From assembly GCA_003586115.2 (NCBI GenBank), contig QVOM02000073.1, positions 36,692,876 through 36,756,875 of the forward strand: 64,000 nt of DNA, in the 5' to 3' direction. Position 1 is the stretch's first letter, and every line of letters begins with the position of its first letter. The notes beneath the pieces are model-generated. The model did no database searches and was not told where the DNA came from. It worked only from the letters and a program-made list of their open reading frames with translations. The DNA is from Salvator merianae (Eukaryota; Chordata; Lepidosauria; Squamata; Teiidae). Shown piece by piece: positions 1 through 11,131 of the stretch. A program made the translations under genes and the position numbers.

Positions 1-666
1 AGCCCATTCTCTCCATACCTAATTCTACCCATTGGGTTGTGAATATCATATAGTCATTTGTGCTCCTCTGAGTTGTGACATAGCTGTAACAAGTCACTGT
101 CTATCTATAACAGAGCAATGTGAATCCCTTTAGCTATAAATGTGAATTAGACTGCAATCCTGAAGTTAGGCACCACTGAAATGATGCTTAAAGGCTGACA
201 AGGGATGGCCAGGAGATGGATAGCCATACAACGGTGTAGCAGGTGTAGCCTCCTCCTACCCCACCCTCTGCAAATAGCAACAGTCTGCAAAAGTAGAGAA
301 AAACTACCCTTGGGCTGCCCATTTTGGAAAGTTCATTATGGGCCAAATACCTGGCCAATGCATCATGCCCATACAGACCCCTTATCTGGAATGTTAAGCC
401 CTATTCAGGTTATGAGGTCTGACATCTGGGTCAACTTCCCGTCCTCATGCTGTTGAGACTAGCCAAGAACTTTGACTGTGCAAGCAGCATTCTGCTCATC
501 TAGAGGGTGGGAAAGGTTGACACAAAGCCCTATTAATTTCATAGAGCCTCTCTTGCCCTGGTGCCAGCCCCTTCATTGAGCAGCTCCATCTAGCCCCAAA
601 AGATTTGTCCAGACAGAGCTTCACTTACCTGGGAATAAGTCCCATGATGGAACACAACAAGGCTTA
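1..666. other. Non-coding, no recognised feature
   Basis: Short frames only, without domain signatures. The end (around 625-650) has a CTTACCTGGGAATAAGTCCC motif like a common squamate interspersed repeat, too short to assign. Confidence 0.4.
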
Positions 667-803
667 GGCTGCATCCAGATGTTGTTTATTTATTCTGCTA
701 TATTTGAAAATTCCAGAATAAAGCCTGGATATTCCAAAGTGTCCAGGCTTTATTCTGGAATATCCAAATATACTGGAATAAGTAAGCAATGTCTGGATGC
801 ACC
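667..803. mobile_element. Palindromic MITE, GGCTGCATCCAGA family
   Basis: About 137 bp. The left arm starts GGCTGCATCCAGATG and continues through an A/T stretch with TTTATTCTG; the right arm is its inverted copy ending GTCTGGATGCACC. Related copies lie at 5215-5275 (half), 13488-13583, 54064-54158 and 54174-54304. No coding capacity; a fold-back DNA transposon is the likely origin. I could not define a target duplication. Confidence 0.7.
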
Positions 804-1254
804 CCCAGTTTTGAATAGACATAAAGTGTCAATCTTCAGGGCTTCCTGAAATGCTGATGCAGAGGAACATGTCTGCTTTTCAGTGTACATCTTATATTAC
901 ATGCTAGAATCCTACACCTTAACCATATGCTTTGCAAAGCAGGGTTCATTAACAGGTTACACAGGGTTAGGACAGCCTGTTAATGTTTATCTGAAAAGAA
1001 AATGTTTTTGTAGGCCTGGGACTCTTCTCATTTGTGTACCCTTCCAGTGTCATTATTCCACGTACCTCCAAGATGGGACAACCTTTGTACTGAGATGAAG
1101 CATACAGAGGACCTGTTTATGACTCAAAAACAGACAAAAGACTAAAAATGCATTTCCTGCAGATTGAACATAACTGTTGCCATTCAGAACAATCACAAGG
1201 CATCCTAGAACACTCCACACAGAATATTAATGGCAGACAATTCCTCTACACTTA

Positions 1255-1831
1255 GGGCCTTTTTGCACTACACTGGTGGAACATTCTTGTCCGTTCGCTG
1301 GAACGGAGCTTTCGCACCGCCGCGGGCGCGTGCCTCACCCAATCCGAACCACATCGTACCCGATTCGTACCTGATCCTGGGTAAGGCTAGACAGGTAAAA
1401 GCTTGTCTTCATCCTGACTTGCGCGATGGAGCGAAGATCGGGCACGGTGCTTTTGCACTCCCGTCGGTGTTTGAAATGGCGACCGGGCGTGGCTGGCGCG
1501 GCTGCGCATGCGTGGTCCGAAGCTTCGTGCCCCGGTCCGATGCTGCATACGCCGGTCCACTGCTTCGTGCCCGGGATAGCCCTTTGGGCATGGCAGCCTA
1601 GCTGCCGTTACAAAGCCAGCTCTGTAAGGAGCCCTCTGGTTACGAAGCGGAGTTTGATGGTACGGAATGCGGTACGGAACTAGCGGCTGCCATTCACACT
1701 GTTCCCTCTGCTGGTCGGCTTCGGGTCCGTTCCTCTGGCCGGGAGTGCGAAGGACAGCCAGCGTTCTCCAACCCTTCCGGTCTGAAGCCAACTACTGGGA
1801 ACGGACTACGGAGCTCAGTGCAAAAAGGCCC
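1255..1831 (+). mobile_element. Harbinger-like non-autonomous element (577 bp, TTA target duplication)
   Basis: Starts GGGCCTTTTTGCACT and ends AGTGCAAAAAGGCCC, with TTA immediately on both sides (1252-1254 and 1832-1834). A 3-bp TWA duplication fits the PIF/Harbinger superfamily. The interior is CpG-rich. An inverted copy of nearly equal length lies at 27172-27749 and a truncated one at 28431-28935. Frames inside it are by-products of GC-rich DNA. Confidence 0.75.
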
Positions 1832-3310
1832 TTACTTTCCACAAACTCTGATACATCTGCAAAGCTTGTGCTAATTCTAAAGCCTGATCCTCAGACTGCG
1901 TTCTATTAACCACTGAGACTAGTTCTCAGACTGTGGCCAACAGATGGCAGGATCTACATGACACCGTAATGGTACCATGGCATAGCTCAAAGGGTGTGAG
2001 GATCATAAAATATCCCACCATGAAGAACTGGGAAGTTCTGTCAGAAGTGTTTTTCCCGCAGAGACCTACCTAAAGCATTTTCCTTGCCAGCAATTTGATA
2101 TACTCTTTTCTTGCAACTAAGGCTCTTTCTGCACTACATGGACTGTTCTGACCTAGATAGCTTGATCTAGTGAGCACAAGACATGCGGAAGCTGCTTGTC
2201 ATGGTCCAGCCCCAGCTGCTAGTTTGAAAGGCTGTGCCCTGCTTTCAAAGCCAGTACAGTATTTTTGAAGGCTGGGAACTTTTGCTCTTGGTCTTCACAG
2301 TTGCTGAGAGGGTCCATTTTGGCAGTTCATCAACTTTTGGTGCTACTTCCTGGAGCACCGCCAAAATTCTTTGTGGTCCAGAAAATGGATATTAGTACAG
2401 TTGTGGACCTCCACAGCAGAACCAGCATTCAGTGCCATTTTGGCACCATATTCTGATCCACTGCTTTGTCCCATGTAGACGAAGCGGGCTAAGAGGGGCA
2501 GGGTTTACTGTATTCTACAACAGGTGTGGAACACTGGGCCTTAGATTGGAATATATTCTGATCCAAGGCCCACTGCAGATATATATATTCAGATATATAT
2601 TCTGCAGGAATATATTCTGATCCAAGGCCCAAGATTTGGATTCCTGATTTTCAAAAGACAATGCTAGGTGTAACAACAAATTAAGAAAAATAAATACTAA
2701 ACACAATAAATATATTACATTAAATCTCAAGCAATCCATAGAATTGAAATCTAGTGCGCTACTCATTGTAAGAAGGCTGTACTGAAAATGTATTTTAACT
2801 AATTTTGTTTCTCTTTCTTTCCATTGGCTCTTTCATGCTTGCCCATAATAGTGGAAATATTAGACCAAGATCCTTCATGTCCCTGTATTGCCAAATATTA
2901 CATACTGGACTTTTGCAGGCTGCCTCTGAGACTGAGGGAAGTTTCCAGAAGTGTCATGTAAACCATGGGGGATTTTTCAGGAAGTACATGTGGCCCACAA
3001 GTGTTTTGCTACAGCCCTTGGGGACCTGGTCTGTCCTTGCTAGTTTTATTCTCTATGAAATGAAAAAGAACTGGTTTTGAATCTTGTGTCCTGCAGGTCT
3101 GCACCAATCAGGCTTCACAGTGCTCACGTACAAAAACTTCAGGCAACCCTAAATCAATTTTAAAGTTTCTGATTCATAGTAGATTTCTCTCTACCATACA
3201 ACCTATAGTGTCATATAAAGCCCTATACAAAGCATTTTACTATTCTCAAGGAGGATTTTTTTCTCAATAAATTAGGCTTAAAGCATTTGGTCCCCAGGAA
3301 ATTTGCTTTA
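1832..3310. other. Non-coding, one local direct repeat
   Basis: No gene signature. The 2548-2572 sequence (GGAATATATTCTGATCCAAG and the next five bases) recurs at 2607-2631 around an AT-rich palindrome of ATATAT and CTGCAG motifs. The rest is unremarkable AT-rich DNA. Confidence 0.45.
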
Positions 3311-3413
3311 CACAGATTCAGTATTTTTTTTAATATTTCAAAAATTTTATTATTAAAATAGAAAATCACACAAATGAAAGAAAAGAAAAAAAGACCCACA
3401 GATTCAGTATTTT
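3311..3413 (-). mobile_element. 5'-truncated retroposed LINE tail with 17-bp target duplication
   Basis: The 17-mer CACAGATTCAGTATTTT occurs at 3311-3327 and 3397-3413, flanking a 69-bp insert. On the minus strand the insert reads as an A/T-rich tail ending in A-rich sequence. Exact long target duplications around a short tail are the hallmark of target-primed reverse transcription. The LINE family is not identifiable from 69 bp. Confidence 0.7.
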
Positions 3414-5214
3414 AATGCCCTAACGATTATTGTTTTGCATTTCTTTCATGGCTGCAGCCCTATGCAAACATTTATGCAGGAGCACATCACAGTAAGTTTA
3501 ATGGGGGCAATTAAACATACTTAGGAGCTTGCATTTACACTGCAAAGTGATTACTGTATCGTGCGTAAAGATTCATTGTGGCTTCTAGTGCTTACCTTGT
3601 AGTCAGTCTGTTCAGGAATAAAGCCTTTGGGGGGGAAAGGGGGTTCAGAGGACAATCCATCATAGTTTCCTCCATTTACGGTTGAGAGAATTACTCTGCC
3701 TTGACAAACACTTCCAACGGAAGGGAGACAGTTTCCCGCACACAGTTTACCTTCATAGGTCATAGCAACATGTCCTTCCTCTTGCATCCAACTTCAGGAA
3801 GGGCAGAGCTTTGGAATCGCTTAAGAACTTGGCCTGAGTAAAAACTAACCTCAAGGTGAAAGGTTTATGTAGGTGCATCATAAAAAGGGGAATACGATCG
3901 TGAAAATGCTTGTGAATTGCAGAATTAAGTGGGTGATTGTCTCAGGACTGGAGCAAGCAGAAGAGTTTGTGAAATAAAGGAAATGCTGCATGTTCTGCAG
4001 ATTGCATCTTCCAAAGACTCAGCAAATCTTTTACCAATTTAGCCTGAATAAGATGAGCAGGCAGTCTTCTTCTTCTCTATTTTCAAATACAGGATTAGCC
4101 CTGCCAAGCACTTAACAAAGATTCTGATATTTACTAAGCAGAAAAGAAAGGATTGTACAACAGAACGTACATCAGTACTTTAATATATACAAAACACAGG
4201 TCCCAAATGCATTTTTAGCAGAAATAGCTCTACATCAGAGGATACATTTTGGTCAATGTGTACAATCGATATATTTGCTATTGCTTTAGTTAAATGACAT
4301 TTGTATTCACAAGTCCTTATTTTTAGAATCAATGTGGCCTTTATATAATTATTTTACTTTCACTGCAATGTCTGGCCTGCAGACAACATCATGAAAAAAG
4401 CTATGTAAAAGACAGCAAATCACACCAATTTCATTTCAAAAGAAAAACAAATTGCTCCCTTCCTGCTGCTGCATCTCATTACTTTGCTACTTGTTTTAAA
4501 CTATTTAGCAGCCCCCTGCTTGGAATTGCAATGCTTCAGACAACAAACAAAATAAAATTGTCAATATATTTGCTACAAATAAAGTGCTTTGTCCTCTTCT
4601 TTAAGACCTCAAGAAAATTTGAGCATATAAGTAGCTTTTTCAAAAAGAAAAGGAAAAGGAAAAAATTCCCTGATGTTTTTCTAATCAAGATTCTGTTCTA
4701 AGAAACACCTTATTAGAATCTTAAAGGACTAATCAAGATCTCTTAATTGGCTGTCCACTGCTTGTGATACATCAGGAACTACAGGAAGCAAAAAAAAATC
4801 AGAATAAAAATTGAACAAATACATTCAAAGCACAAGACGGACATGAAAACAATTCTGTGATGATGGAAAAAGAACAAACTGCTTCTCCTTAATGGAGAGT
4901 GGAAGAAAACAACATTCACTCAAGGAGGAGAACCCCTTCCTTCACAAGTCAGTATGTCACAAGTAGGCAATAATACTGGCCCCTTAGATATTAATGTTGG
5001 ATGAAGATAAGCAATCCTAACAAGTGACAGCCTTCTCTAGCACTAAGAAAGGTTACTGAGTTACTAAGCAGGTAAAGGAAGATAAATAATCCTAAATCAG
5101 TGCAACTTGGATCCATTTTCTTATGTACTGGACATCCTCTGTTCACCAAGCTCGTTCCAGTCTCCCATGCATTCAGCTGCTGCTGTTAACATTCTCAAAC
5201 CCATATCTCTTATC
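3414..5214. other. Non-coding AT-rich DNA
   Basis: No frame above background, no RNA gene and no clear repeat boundary seen. Conserved non-coding elements cannot be judged without an alignment. Confidence 0.4.
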
Positions 5215-5275
5215 CATGCTTTATTCTGGAATATCCAAATATAGCGGAATAAGTAAGCGACATCTGGAAGCAACA
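5215..5275. repeat. Half copy of the GGCTGCATCCAGA MITE
   Basis: Contains TTTATTCTGGAATATCCAAA and AATAAGTAAGCGACATCTGG, matching the right arm of the element at 667-803. The left arm is missing. Confidence 0.55.
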
Positions 5276-5599
5276 CGTTGCTCTGAAAGCTATAGTTTTC
5301 CTGACAAGAATAAGAAGTAAAGTGAACCTAAGAATGTGGTCAGACGCAGCAAATAAAAAGAACATCTCTGAGATGCCTTATTGAAGGTTCTGAGGTGGAA
5401 CTGTTCACACCCCAGTTTGCCCCTCCCCCCTCTCATGAACATTCTATGCTAGCAAAGGTGGATGAGAGAACACAAGGGCCACACACAGTCTCCCTGAGGC
5501 ATCCCTTTTGTTATGTCTGATCCCAGCCTTAAGATTTGTACAATACCATCTTCTTCTCATCCACTCTGGCAAAGAGAAGGACAGTCAGCATCAGCCTGT

Positions 5600-5720
5600 G
5601 GATTGGAACCCTTAAGATTCCAATGAGAGGAATCTTTTCCTTATTCCCAAATAGTTTTTGATCTGCAGTGGATCAAAAGATAGTTTGGAGACATCAAAGG
5701 AAAGCCTGGGGTTTTGCTCT
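5600..5720. repeat. Diverged interspersed repeat shared with 12440-12540
   Basis: ATCTGCAGTGGATCAAAAGA followed by TAGTTTGGAGACATCAAAGG parallels ATCTGCTGGAGATCAAAATG and CAGTTTGGGCACATCAAAAG near 12480-12525. The two share order and spacing, so they are probably copies of one unnamed repeat. Confidence 0.45.
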
Positions 5721-6988
5721 CCCTCACCCCACCTTTGTGGAGGTGCTACGTGAGCTATTTTTGATTTCCTACCATTCACTTTTTCATCTGATCTAAAAAA
5801 TTAAGCACATTTTGCCTGGAAGATTCACTGGAACAATTCAGCCTCAAACCATAGATTATGATGCACACTTTTTTCAACAAGACATAATTAAAATCAATCC
5901 CTGCTTAGGGTGTGGATGTGATGTAAAATGGTGATTAATCAAAACAAGATCCATCCATCTCAGATCTCCCCCACACGGTCATCCCATCTGACAGGAAGAG
6001 ACCCAAGGCTTGCAGTGGCTTGTTCCCATCACGATTAACCAAGACAAACCATGACCCACTGTGAACTAATACATACTGAAAGTGTCGGGAGGAAGAATCA
6101 TTACTACCATCTTAAGTAATTCTCAATATGTGCAGAATAACAAAGTAGTAGTATATTTTACTCTGGTCAGCTTCCCTGATGTTTACAGCAGTGGGAAAAA
6201 AGTCTCTGAATGCTCTGGGGAGCTTAAAATAGCTCACAACTCCAGAAGGGTTGGGAAAGCCTTTAATTTAGCAAACCAGATACTAAATGGAAGAATGAAA
6301 GCAGCAGTAATGATCAGATAGAGAAGCAAACAGGAACATAAAATGTGCTACTGCCTTGTAAAGGAGTCCGATTGTGTTATATCTTCTGCAATGTTTGCCC
6401 TAGACATTTCCACATCCCCTTTTCAGTAGTGCTTTGAAAATAAAGAGGAGAAGGGAGGGAATGAAGCATATGTAAAATGCTCGTAAACAGCTGAGTCATC
6501 TGCAAGTTTGTCCTGCTCTGTGGACCCTGACATTTAGAATTTCCCCTCTGCAAGGAGACGAAGGAGTTAAGGACTTGCGTTCCACCCACCTTCAGACTCC
6601 CACTCCCCTTTTTCCTGCACCTGTTGACACATGTCTGCATATCAGCTTCCCATCTGACAGCCCCAGATAACTACCAACAGAAATGAAGAAGCCTTCAGAC
6701 AGGGAAAAAAGAATCGGTATCCAGTACTATAAGATCTATTAAACAAACCAATGAAATCCATGGCAGGCAATTACTGTGGGGTGAACCAGCATTTCACTTT
6801 TTTCAGTTCCGTAAAGAAAATTCTGTTCTTTTTTTTTTTTTTGTCTCCAAAACTAACCAGTAGTAAGCAAACAGTATTTCAAATAGTGGAGTAAACTCTA
6901 GCTCTATGTTCATCTGAGACACTTCCTCTGACATTATTTCCCCAAAATTCAATGACACACTTTTAACTATTCTTTTTTATTCTGACCA
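5721..6988. other. Non-coding
   Basis: Short frames near 6082-6321 and 6377-6640 have no recognisable domain, splice context or codon pattern. A homopolymer T run lies near 6830-6842. Confidence 0.4.
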
Positions 6989-7050
6989 GCACAATCCTAT
7001 ATATGCCTATTCTATGTTCCACTGAGTATAATGGTGCTTACTCACAAGAA
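6989..7050. repeat. Short interspersed repeat of common reptile type
   Basis: GCACAATCCTATATATGCCT followed by TTCCACTGAGTATAATGGTG and CTTACTC resembles the abundant reptile repeat built around GCACAATCCTATGCATG and AAGTAAGTCCCA. Recognised by eye only; superfamily uncertain. Confidence 0.35.
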
Positions 7051-7324
7051 ACTGCAGAAAAGATTGTGGCCCAGTTGCCTACAGCCAGCACTCAGCGTTA
7101 CATACAGATTGTTTCAAAAGTGAGTCTAGAAATGCTAATTCCTTTGAATGCAAGCTTAATGAATTACCAACTTGGATGCTATGAATCTACCTAATTTCAG
7201 TAATATCCAGCTCTTTCTATCTCTCCTCTGGCACAATCCTCTTGCATTTTTAAATAAAAAATGGGAGCTAAGCTTTGGTTGCCAGATGAGGGAGCTCTGT
7301 GCCAAGGGAGGAATTGCAAACAAT

Positions 7325-7530
7325 GGCTACATTCACACCTAATTTTTAATCCAGCTTTAGTCCACCTTCTAAGTGAGAGAATTTATCAACAAAGTGACTA
7401 GTCACTTTCTTTCCACATTATCTAACCCATTATCAGAATTAGAAAGAAAACAGCTGATCACTTTGCTGATGTGTTCCCTCACTCTGAAAGTGGACTGAAA
7501 GTGGATTAAAATTTAGGTGTGAATACAGCC
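7325..7530. mobile_element. Harbinger-like MITE (206 bp, AAT target duplication)
   Basis: Terminal inverted repeats run from GGCTACATTCACACCTAA to TTAGGTGTGAATACAGCC, and the A/T-rich TTTTAATCCA parts pair as well. AAT lies directly on both sides (7322-7324, 7531-7533). The ends resemble those of the element at 14537-15274 (GGCTGCGGTCACAC). Confidence 0.75.
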
Positions 7531-7533
7531 AAT

Positions 7534-9454
7534 GGGGTTGTGCATGATAGACTTATGTATCATATTCTGCAACTAGGGGAACTCAGAAGAAACTACTTTC
7601 TTGGCCCTCTCTACCAATGGTTATCAGTCCAGTTGAAAGACACATTGCACACATCAGATAACAAGCCTGTCACCTATGCATGTCCACCAGGTCAAGACAC
7701 TTGAGTGTCTTAGGCAATTGCTTAGACTTTCTTAGCAAGGTTCAGTTGAAAAAGTTCAGAAAATTGTTTGAAGAACACTGATATTTGTCAGAATGTTCAG
7801 AGTTTGGGAAGGAACTTTGTTTAATATAAAGACAGCAAACTAAGCATCCTACTCAGAGATGAGCGAGGAGAACTAGTTTGATTTGCATAGAAAGTAGCAA
7901 GATTTCCCATGGCCCAGCACTTCAAACATGCATTCTAAGGTTGATTATTTTTGCAGTGTCATATGGTGGAACAGGACAACGTGTGGATCCAGCAGCCCCC
8001 TCAAAGTGCACTAGAAAATGAAAGTTTTCTTACCAGGCAAGCAACTTAGTCTGATGGGGTAAAAGGAAATAGCTATACAACTCAGTGAACCTAAAATACT
8101 AATGGTCACATAAGACCTTTATTTAGCTTATACACCTCTAGGCAGGGATGAGGTAGCGTGAGCATCAGGCACACAGGGTACTAATTGAACACAACAATAA
8201 TAGCAGAATGGCCTTGATCGATCCTATATTTACTCTAGAATTCATTGCCTGCAGGCTTCTGTGGCCTGCACCTTGGTGAAATAAAAAAGAGTAGCAATTT
8301 GTAAGGGGTGGGGGTGGGGTAGTGCCTTGATTATAGTTTCAGTAGCTTAATGCCTTTAAAAATCTTCCCATAAGCTTGATTAGTTTGCCAGGAAACTCTA
8401 AATGGGAACTGCCTGCTAACTACTTGTTGATCTAAAACCACCAGAGGACTACTTCAAGCCATAAATACCTTTACTTTCCGGACATGCTTAAACCAGATGT
8501 CAGAGAAGGGCAAATGAAATCACTGGCACAGCAGAGCAGGTGATATAACTCCTCTGCCTTCAGGAATTAAGTGTTATTTTATACCGGAGCAGAAACTGGG
8601 CTAAATGTTTCCCTCTAGCCAGGCCACCTGCAGGCACCTCCTAGATCATGTCAGCAGCAGCAAAAACTTTTGGTTAATGATTTTACCGTAACAAAACCTT
8701 AGCCACACAGGTGTCCTACTGCTTAGGATCATGGTTTTATATTTGCCAAGACTCTATACACAGACAATTAATGTGGGAATAATCAAACAGATGGATAGTG
8801 AGGATGGGCTGGTTTCATCGCAAGGCAGCGACAAACAGTGCTTTCACAGCTACGTAAAAGCTCTGGAGTTAGCAGTGGTGGCTAATGACTACTAGGTAAC
8901 ATCAGGGCCGCTTGATAGAAAATAAATACAGCTTTAAAACGAAGGGGAACCAAAGAGATGTTCTTCCCTCTAAAATAAGCAAATATCTAGTAGTAATGGG
9001 GATGTCAGAAATAAGATTTGAACGGGTTCCTATAAAGTGGACACATGAAAGAACTTGAAATACTCAGCTGCAGTGAAGAACATGTTCAAGCAACTAAATC
9101 ACAACACACCACATAAAAAAAGTAAACACATGACTTTGTAACATTCCTAAAAACTGTACAAGCAACCCTGACGTCTCCTTTACAGCAGTCCTGAAAGCTA
9201 TCATCTTCCGATGAGCAGGTGAGCCATCAGTAGCACCAAAATCCTTCTTGAGTGCAGGGATTTCCCTTTTAGGAGCAGCAGCTCAGTTCCAAGATTACTC
9301 CTAGGTAACTGTGAGGTAGATGTGCGTGGCAACACTACATCATGATGGGAAGTTCCTTTTGTGGGTTGACACCTGCTGCAGCTTAACTTTTGGTGGAAGG
9401 AGGGGCACTAACGTGGATGAAAACAAATCCAGTTAGACCTATCCTTGGATACAT
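7534..9454. other. Non-coding 3' flank of ADRB2
   Basis: No gene or clear repeat. If a distal poly(A) site is used, the lower-numbered part could include longer 3' UTR; otherwise no feature seen. Confidence 0.35.
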
Positions 9455-9460
9455 TTTATT
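9455..9460 (-). terminator. Candidate poly(A) signal of ADRB2
   Basis: TTTATT on plus gives AATAAA on the minus strand, about 125 nt past the receptor stop codon. It is the first canonical hexamer downstream, and TG-rich sequence follows it. It predicts a short 3' UTR; a longer one using a later signal cannot be excluded. Confidence 0.45.
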
Positions 9461-9585
9461 CCCTGCTCATAAAATGTGGAGCAACTCCCACATTTTAGGT
9501 AAACGTTTGTTTGACTGTACCTGCCACACAGTCCTACTGTGCATTCTATTCCCTGTTTTAAAGGTCATATGGCAAAAAATATCAA

Positions 9586-10842
9586 TCATGCTAACAATGA
9601 GTCAGTGGTGCTATGCTCAGTCCCTTGGGACTTAATGCTACCATGCAACACAGTACCTTTACAGTGCAAAAGCTCTTCCCCAGTATGGGGGTCTCCTTCT
9701 TCGCACAGCACTTCGCTAGCCTTCTCTTGTCCCACATGATAGCCATTCTGTTCCCCATTGAAGTCACTTTTCCCATTGCTGTTGGAATATCCATTGACGT
9801 ACATTTTAAGGGCAGACCTCCGAAAGCAGAGGATCTCCTGGAAAGCATACCTGAAGTCTGGACTTCGGCAGTAAATTAAGGGGTTGAAGGCAGAATTGAC
9901 ATATCCCACCCAGTTCAAAAAGGTGTACACAAATTTGGGAATGAGGTTCTCGTAGATGACGTGCATAATGTTGACAATGAAGAAAGGCAGCCAACACAGT
10001 GTGAAGGTGCCCATGATAATACCCAGGGTTTTGAGAGCTTTATGTTCCTTCAAGCAAAACTTGGACACTTTCCGGTGACCTCCCCTTCCAATGTTTTGCT
10101 CCTGTTGTGAATTCTGCTGATGGAACCGCCCTTCGCATTTGTCTATCTTCTTTAGCTGCTTTTTGGCTACCTGGAAGACCCGTGCATAGACAAAAACCAT
10201 GACCACCAGTGGCAAGTAGAAGGAGATGATGGAAGAACCTATGGCATACTCGCGGTTGGTGAAGAAATCACAGCAAGTCTCATCTTCATAGCACGTTTTG
10301 GCATTTAGCTCCGTGGCCCTGTACCAGTGCATCTGGATTGGCAAAAAGGAGGTCAGGATGGAAATGATCCAAACTAAGAGGATGACCATCCGGGCTTTAT
10401 TCTTGGTCAGGAGGCTTTGATACCTGAAGGGGGAAGTGATGGCGAAGTACCTGTCCACGGCGATGACGCAAAGGGTCTCGATGCTAGCCGTGACACACAG
10501 CACATCGATGGACGTCCAGAACTCGCACCAGAAGTTCCCGAACTTCCACGTGCCCTGCATGATGTGACTAGCTCCGAACGGGACGACGGCCAGGCCCATC
10601 AGGAGGTCCGCACAAGCCAAGGAGGTGATAAAATAGTTGGTCACTGTCTGCAGCCTCTGGAACCGGGCGATGGCAGTGATCACCAGCACGTTGCCAAAGA
10701 CGATAGCCAGTACGATCAGCGACATGAGGATGCCCATGCCCACCACCCAGCTCTCTTCGGAGGCAGTAGAATTGCCCGAGCTCTGCACGCTGCTGTTGCT
10801 GCTTGAGTTCGCGCCCAGTGTGGAGATTTCCACAATTTCCAT
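9586..10842 (-). CDS. ADRB2: Beta-2 adrenergic receptor, intact single-exon GPCR (418 aa)
   Basis: Plasma-membrane receptor for adrenaline and noradrenaline that couples through Gs to adenylyl cyclase. The 418-residue uninterrupted frame has seven membrane segments and aligns with the human receptor (413 aa) almost residue for residue up to the third loop. Ligand residues are present: D113 in TM3, S203/S204/S207 in TM5, N310 in TM7 (human N312). Also present are D130-R131-Y132, C283-W284-L285-P286, N320-P-L-I-Y324, the disulfide cysteines C106/C184/C190/C191 and palmitoylation C339. K303 and Y306 match human K305/Y308, which favours beta-2 over beta-1 or beta-3. N-terminal sequons are N12, N16 and N24. 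The ATG has G at -3 and G at +4. Oddities: ECL2 reads EDET where human has a sequon; the tail has RRSA instead of RRSS; the C-terminus is DSLL plus an extra Ala. The absence of introns fits ADRB2. Confidence 0.97.
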   Translation of the reverse strand: MEIVEISTLGANSSSNSSVQSSGNSTASEESWVVGMGILMSLIVLAIVFGNVLVITAIARFQRLQTVTNYFITSLACADLLMGLAVVPFGASHIMQGTWKFGNFWCEFWTSIDVLCVTASIETLCVIAVDRYFAITSPFRYQSLLTKNKARMVILLVWIISILTSFLPIQMHWYRATELNAKTCYEDETCCDFFTNREYAIGSSIISFYLPLVVMVFVYARVFQVAKKQLKKIDKCEGRFHQQNSQQEQNIGRGGHRKVSKFCLKEHKALKTLGIIMGTFTLCWLPFFIVNIMHVIYENLIPKFVYTFLNWVGYVNSAFNPLIYCRSPDFRYAFQEILCFRRSALKMYVNGYSNSNGKSDFNGEQNGYHVGQEKASEVLCEEGDPHTGEELLHCKGTVLHGSIKSQGTEHSTTDSLLA

Positions 10843-10864
10843 AGCGCTCCGCTCGGAGGCGGCT

Positions 10865-11131
10865 CTAGTAAGTCGCGATTCTTTCGCCCCGGCCGGCCGC
10901 TGCTGCAGCCCTTACCTCAAAGCAACGGCAAGCAAAAAACCCTGAACGACGCCGACGAAGCTCTGCTCGTCCTCGTCGATTGGTGCGACGGCCGCCCGGC
11001 CTCCCAGTCCGCGGGCTGGTGTTCACCTTTGCAGCCACTCGGCTGCTCCTGGTGACTGCAACAGGCACGCTGGAGGAGAGCCAGTAGGCTTGGCAAACGC
11101 ACGCCGGGCTTGGCTGGTCTGGGAGCTTCAT
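10865..11131 (-). promoter_or_regulatory. Upstream ORF 2 in the ADRB2 leader (88 codons)
   Basis: If transcription starts near 11230, this ATG frame lies in the 5' leader. It begins MKLPDQPSP, becomes arginine-rich in the middle and ends at a TAG 22 nt before the receptor ATG. Its start context is weak (T at -3), so leaky scanning is expected. Mammalian ADRB2 is known to carry a short upstream cistron whose basic peptide represses receptor translation. Position, MKLP start and basic content recall that cistron, but the peptide is much longer and homology is not shown. The distal part of the frame also reads through CpG-rich DNA that can code by chance. Confidence 0.45.

Noticed and set aside
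9591..10806. Plus- and minus-strand frames of 60-130 residues inside ADRB2
   Set aside because: Shadow frames of the receptor gene; no independent motifs.
10917..11102. 61-residue leader frame starting M-R-L-P upstream of ADRB2, resembling the mammalian leader peptide start
   Set aside because: Its first codon is GTG, not ATG, so it is not an expected initiation site in a vertebrate.
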